This document shows, piece after piece, positions 6,875-7,076 of a DNA stretch of 7,076 nt. Below the pieces are notes generated by a model. That model saw only the letters and a program-made list of their open reading frames with translations. It had not been told where the DNA came from and did no database searches. The DNA comes from Patescibacteria group bacterium (GTDB lineage Bacteria > Patescibacteriota > Patescibacteriia > UBA1558 > GWA2-36-10): assembly GCA_030917205.1 (NCBI GenBank), contig JAUPVE010000035.1, positions 1-7,076 on the forward strand, read 5' to 3'. Position numbers and translations under genes: made by a program. Every line of letters begins with the position of its first letter. Position 1 is the first letter of the stretch.

Positions 6875-7076
6875 CTAATAATTTTTTAACTAAATCTTTC
6901 CACTCATGAAAATATTGATCACGCCTATCGTTGGAGTGAAATTTGAGCATCTGCTCATTGATAATCACCCGCGTATCGATATTGACCATGGCCTGCATAT
7001 TACGATCAATGATTTTAATCTGAAAAAGACGACTCTGATTATAGAGCCAATTAGCAATCACCGGTGGCTGCACCAA
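6861..7076 (-). CDS. C-terminal 71-72 residues of an unrecognised gene cut by the right edge
   Basis: An open frame enters from the right edge and ends in TAA at 6861-6863, overlapping the ligase start by 14 bases. The frame is open up to the window end, so the true start is outside it and the TTG at the very edge should not be taken as a start. The visible part is soluble, with short strand-like stretches (LFQIKIIDRNMQAMVNIDTR) and a charged helical tail (HEWKDLVKKLLDDNE). I do not recognise it. The tail is loosely like the end of a phospholipase-D-like or TrmB-type sensor domain, but this is weak. It is probably co-transcribed with the ligase and nuclease genes. Confidence 0.6.
   Translation of the reverse strand: MVQPPVIANWLYNQSRLFQIKIIDRNMQAMVNIDTRVIINEQMLKFHSNDRRDQYFHEWKDLVKKLLDDNE

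Overview
The window is low-GC bacterial DNA in which every gene reads on the minus strand, so transcription runs from position 7076 towards position 1. The gene set points to a member of the Candidate Phyla Radiation (Patescibacteria), of the Falkowbacteria/Magasanikbacteria kind. The clues are a secreted protein carrying paired 'LLQVES.GEAWY' modules and calcium-binding repeats, a compact stand-alone PD-(D/E)XK nuclease, an O-antigen-ligase-like membrane protein, A/T-rich translation leaders without Shine-Dalgarno motifs, and TAA at all seven stop codons. This placement is inferred from memory of such proteins, not from a search.

In order of transcription, the right end (7076 to 4817) is a tightly packed cluster. 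It holds the C-terminal end of an unrecognised gene, an O-antigen ligase/polymerase family membrane protein overlapping it by 14 bases, and a PD-(D/E)XK nuclease that starts 3 bases after the ligase stop. Next comes a well-formed sigma-70 type promoter (TTGACA, 17-base spacer, TAAAAT) whose -10 box lies inside a perfect CIRCE operator (TTAGCACTC-N9-GAGTGCTAA). This is the HrcA-repressed heat-shock control element.

That promoter drives an unusual three-gene unit: an NAD(P)H-dependent flavin oxidoreductase (KefF/YwrO type), then groES, then groEL, ending at a clear intrinsic terminator. The oxidoreductase gene is bracketed by two direct copies of the groES leader, about 46 bases each with a 29-base identical core. 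The reading favoured here is that the gene was inserted between the CIRCE promoter and groES and so came under heat-shock control. This is the main discovery of the window.

The left third is one large secreted protein of 638 residues with a signal peptide. It has two N-terminal EF-hand/cysteine modules, a CARDB-like domain, a fibronectin-III-like domain, a small CHETGN...HLAHGD motif, and two copies of a C-terminal module separated by thrombospondin-type-3-like calcium repeats. It has its own extended -10 promoter and terminator. A further gene begins at the left edge behind a nearly identical extended -10 promoter. No RNA genes, CRISPR arrays, transposases or attachment sites were seen, and no gene-free stretch exceeds 130 bases.
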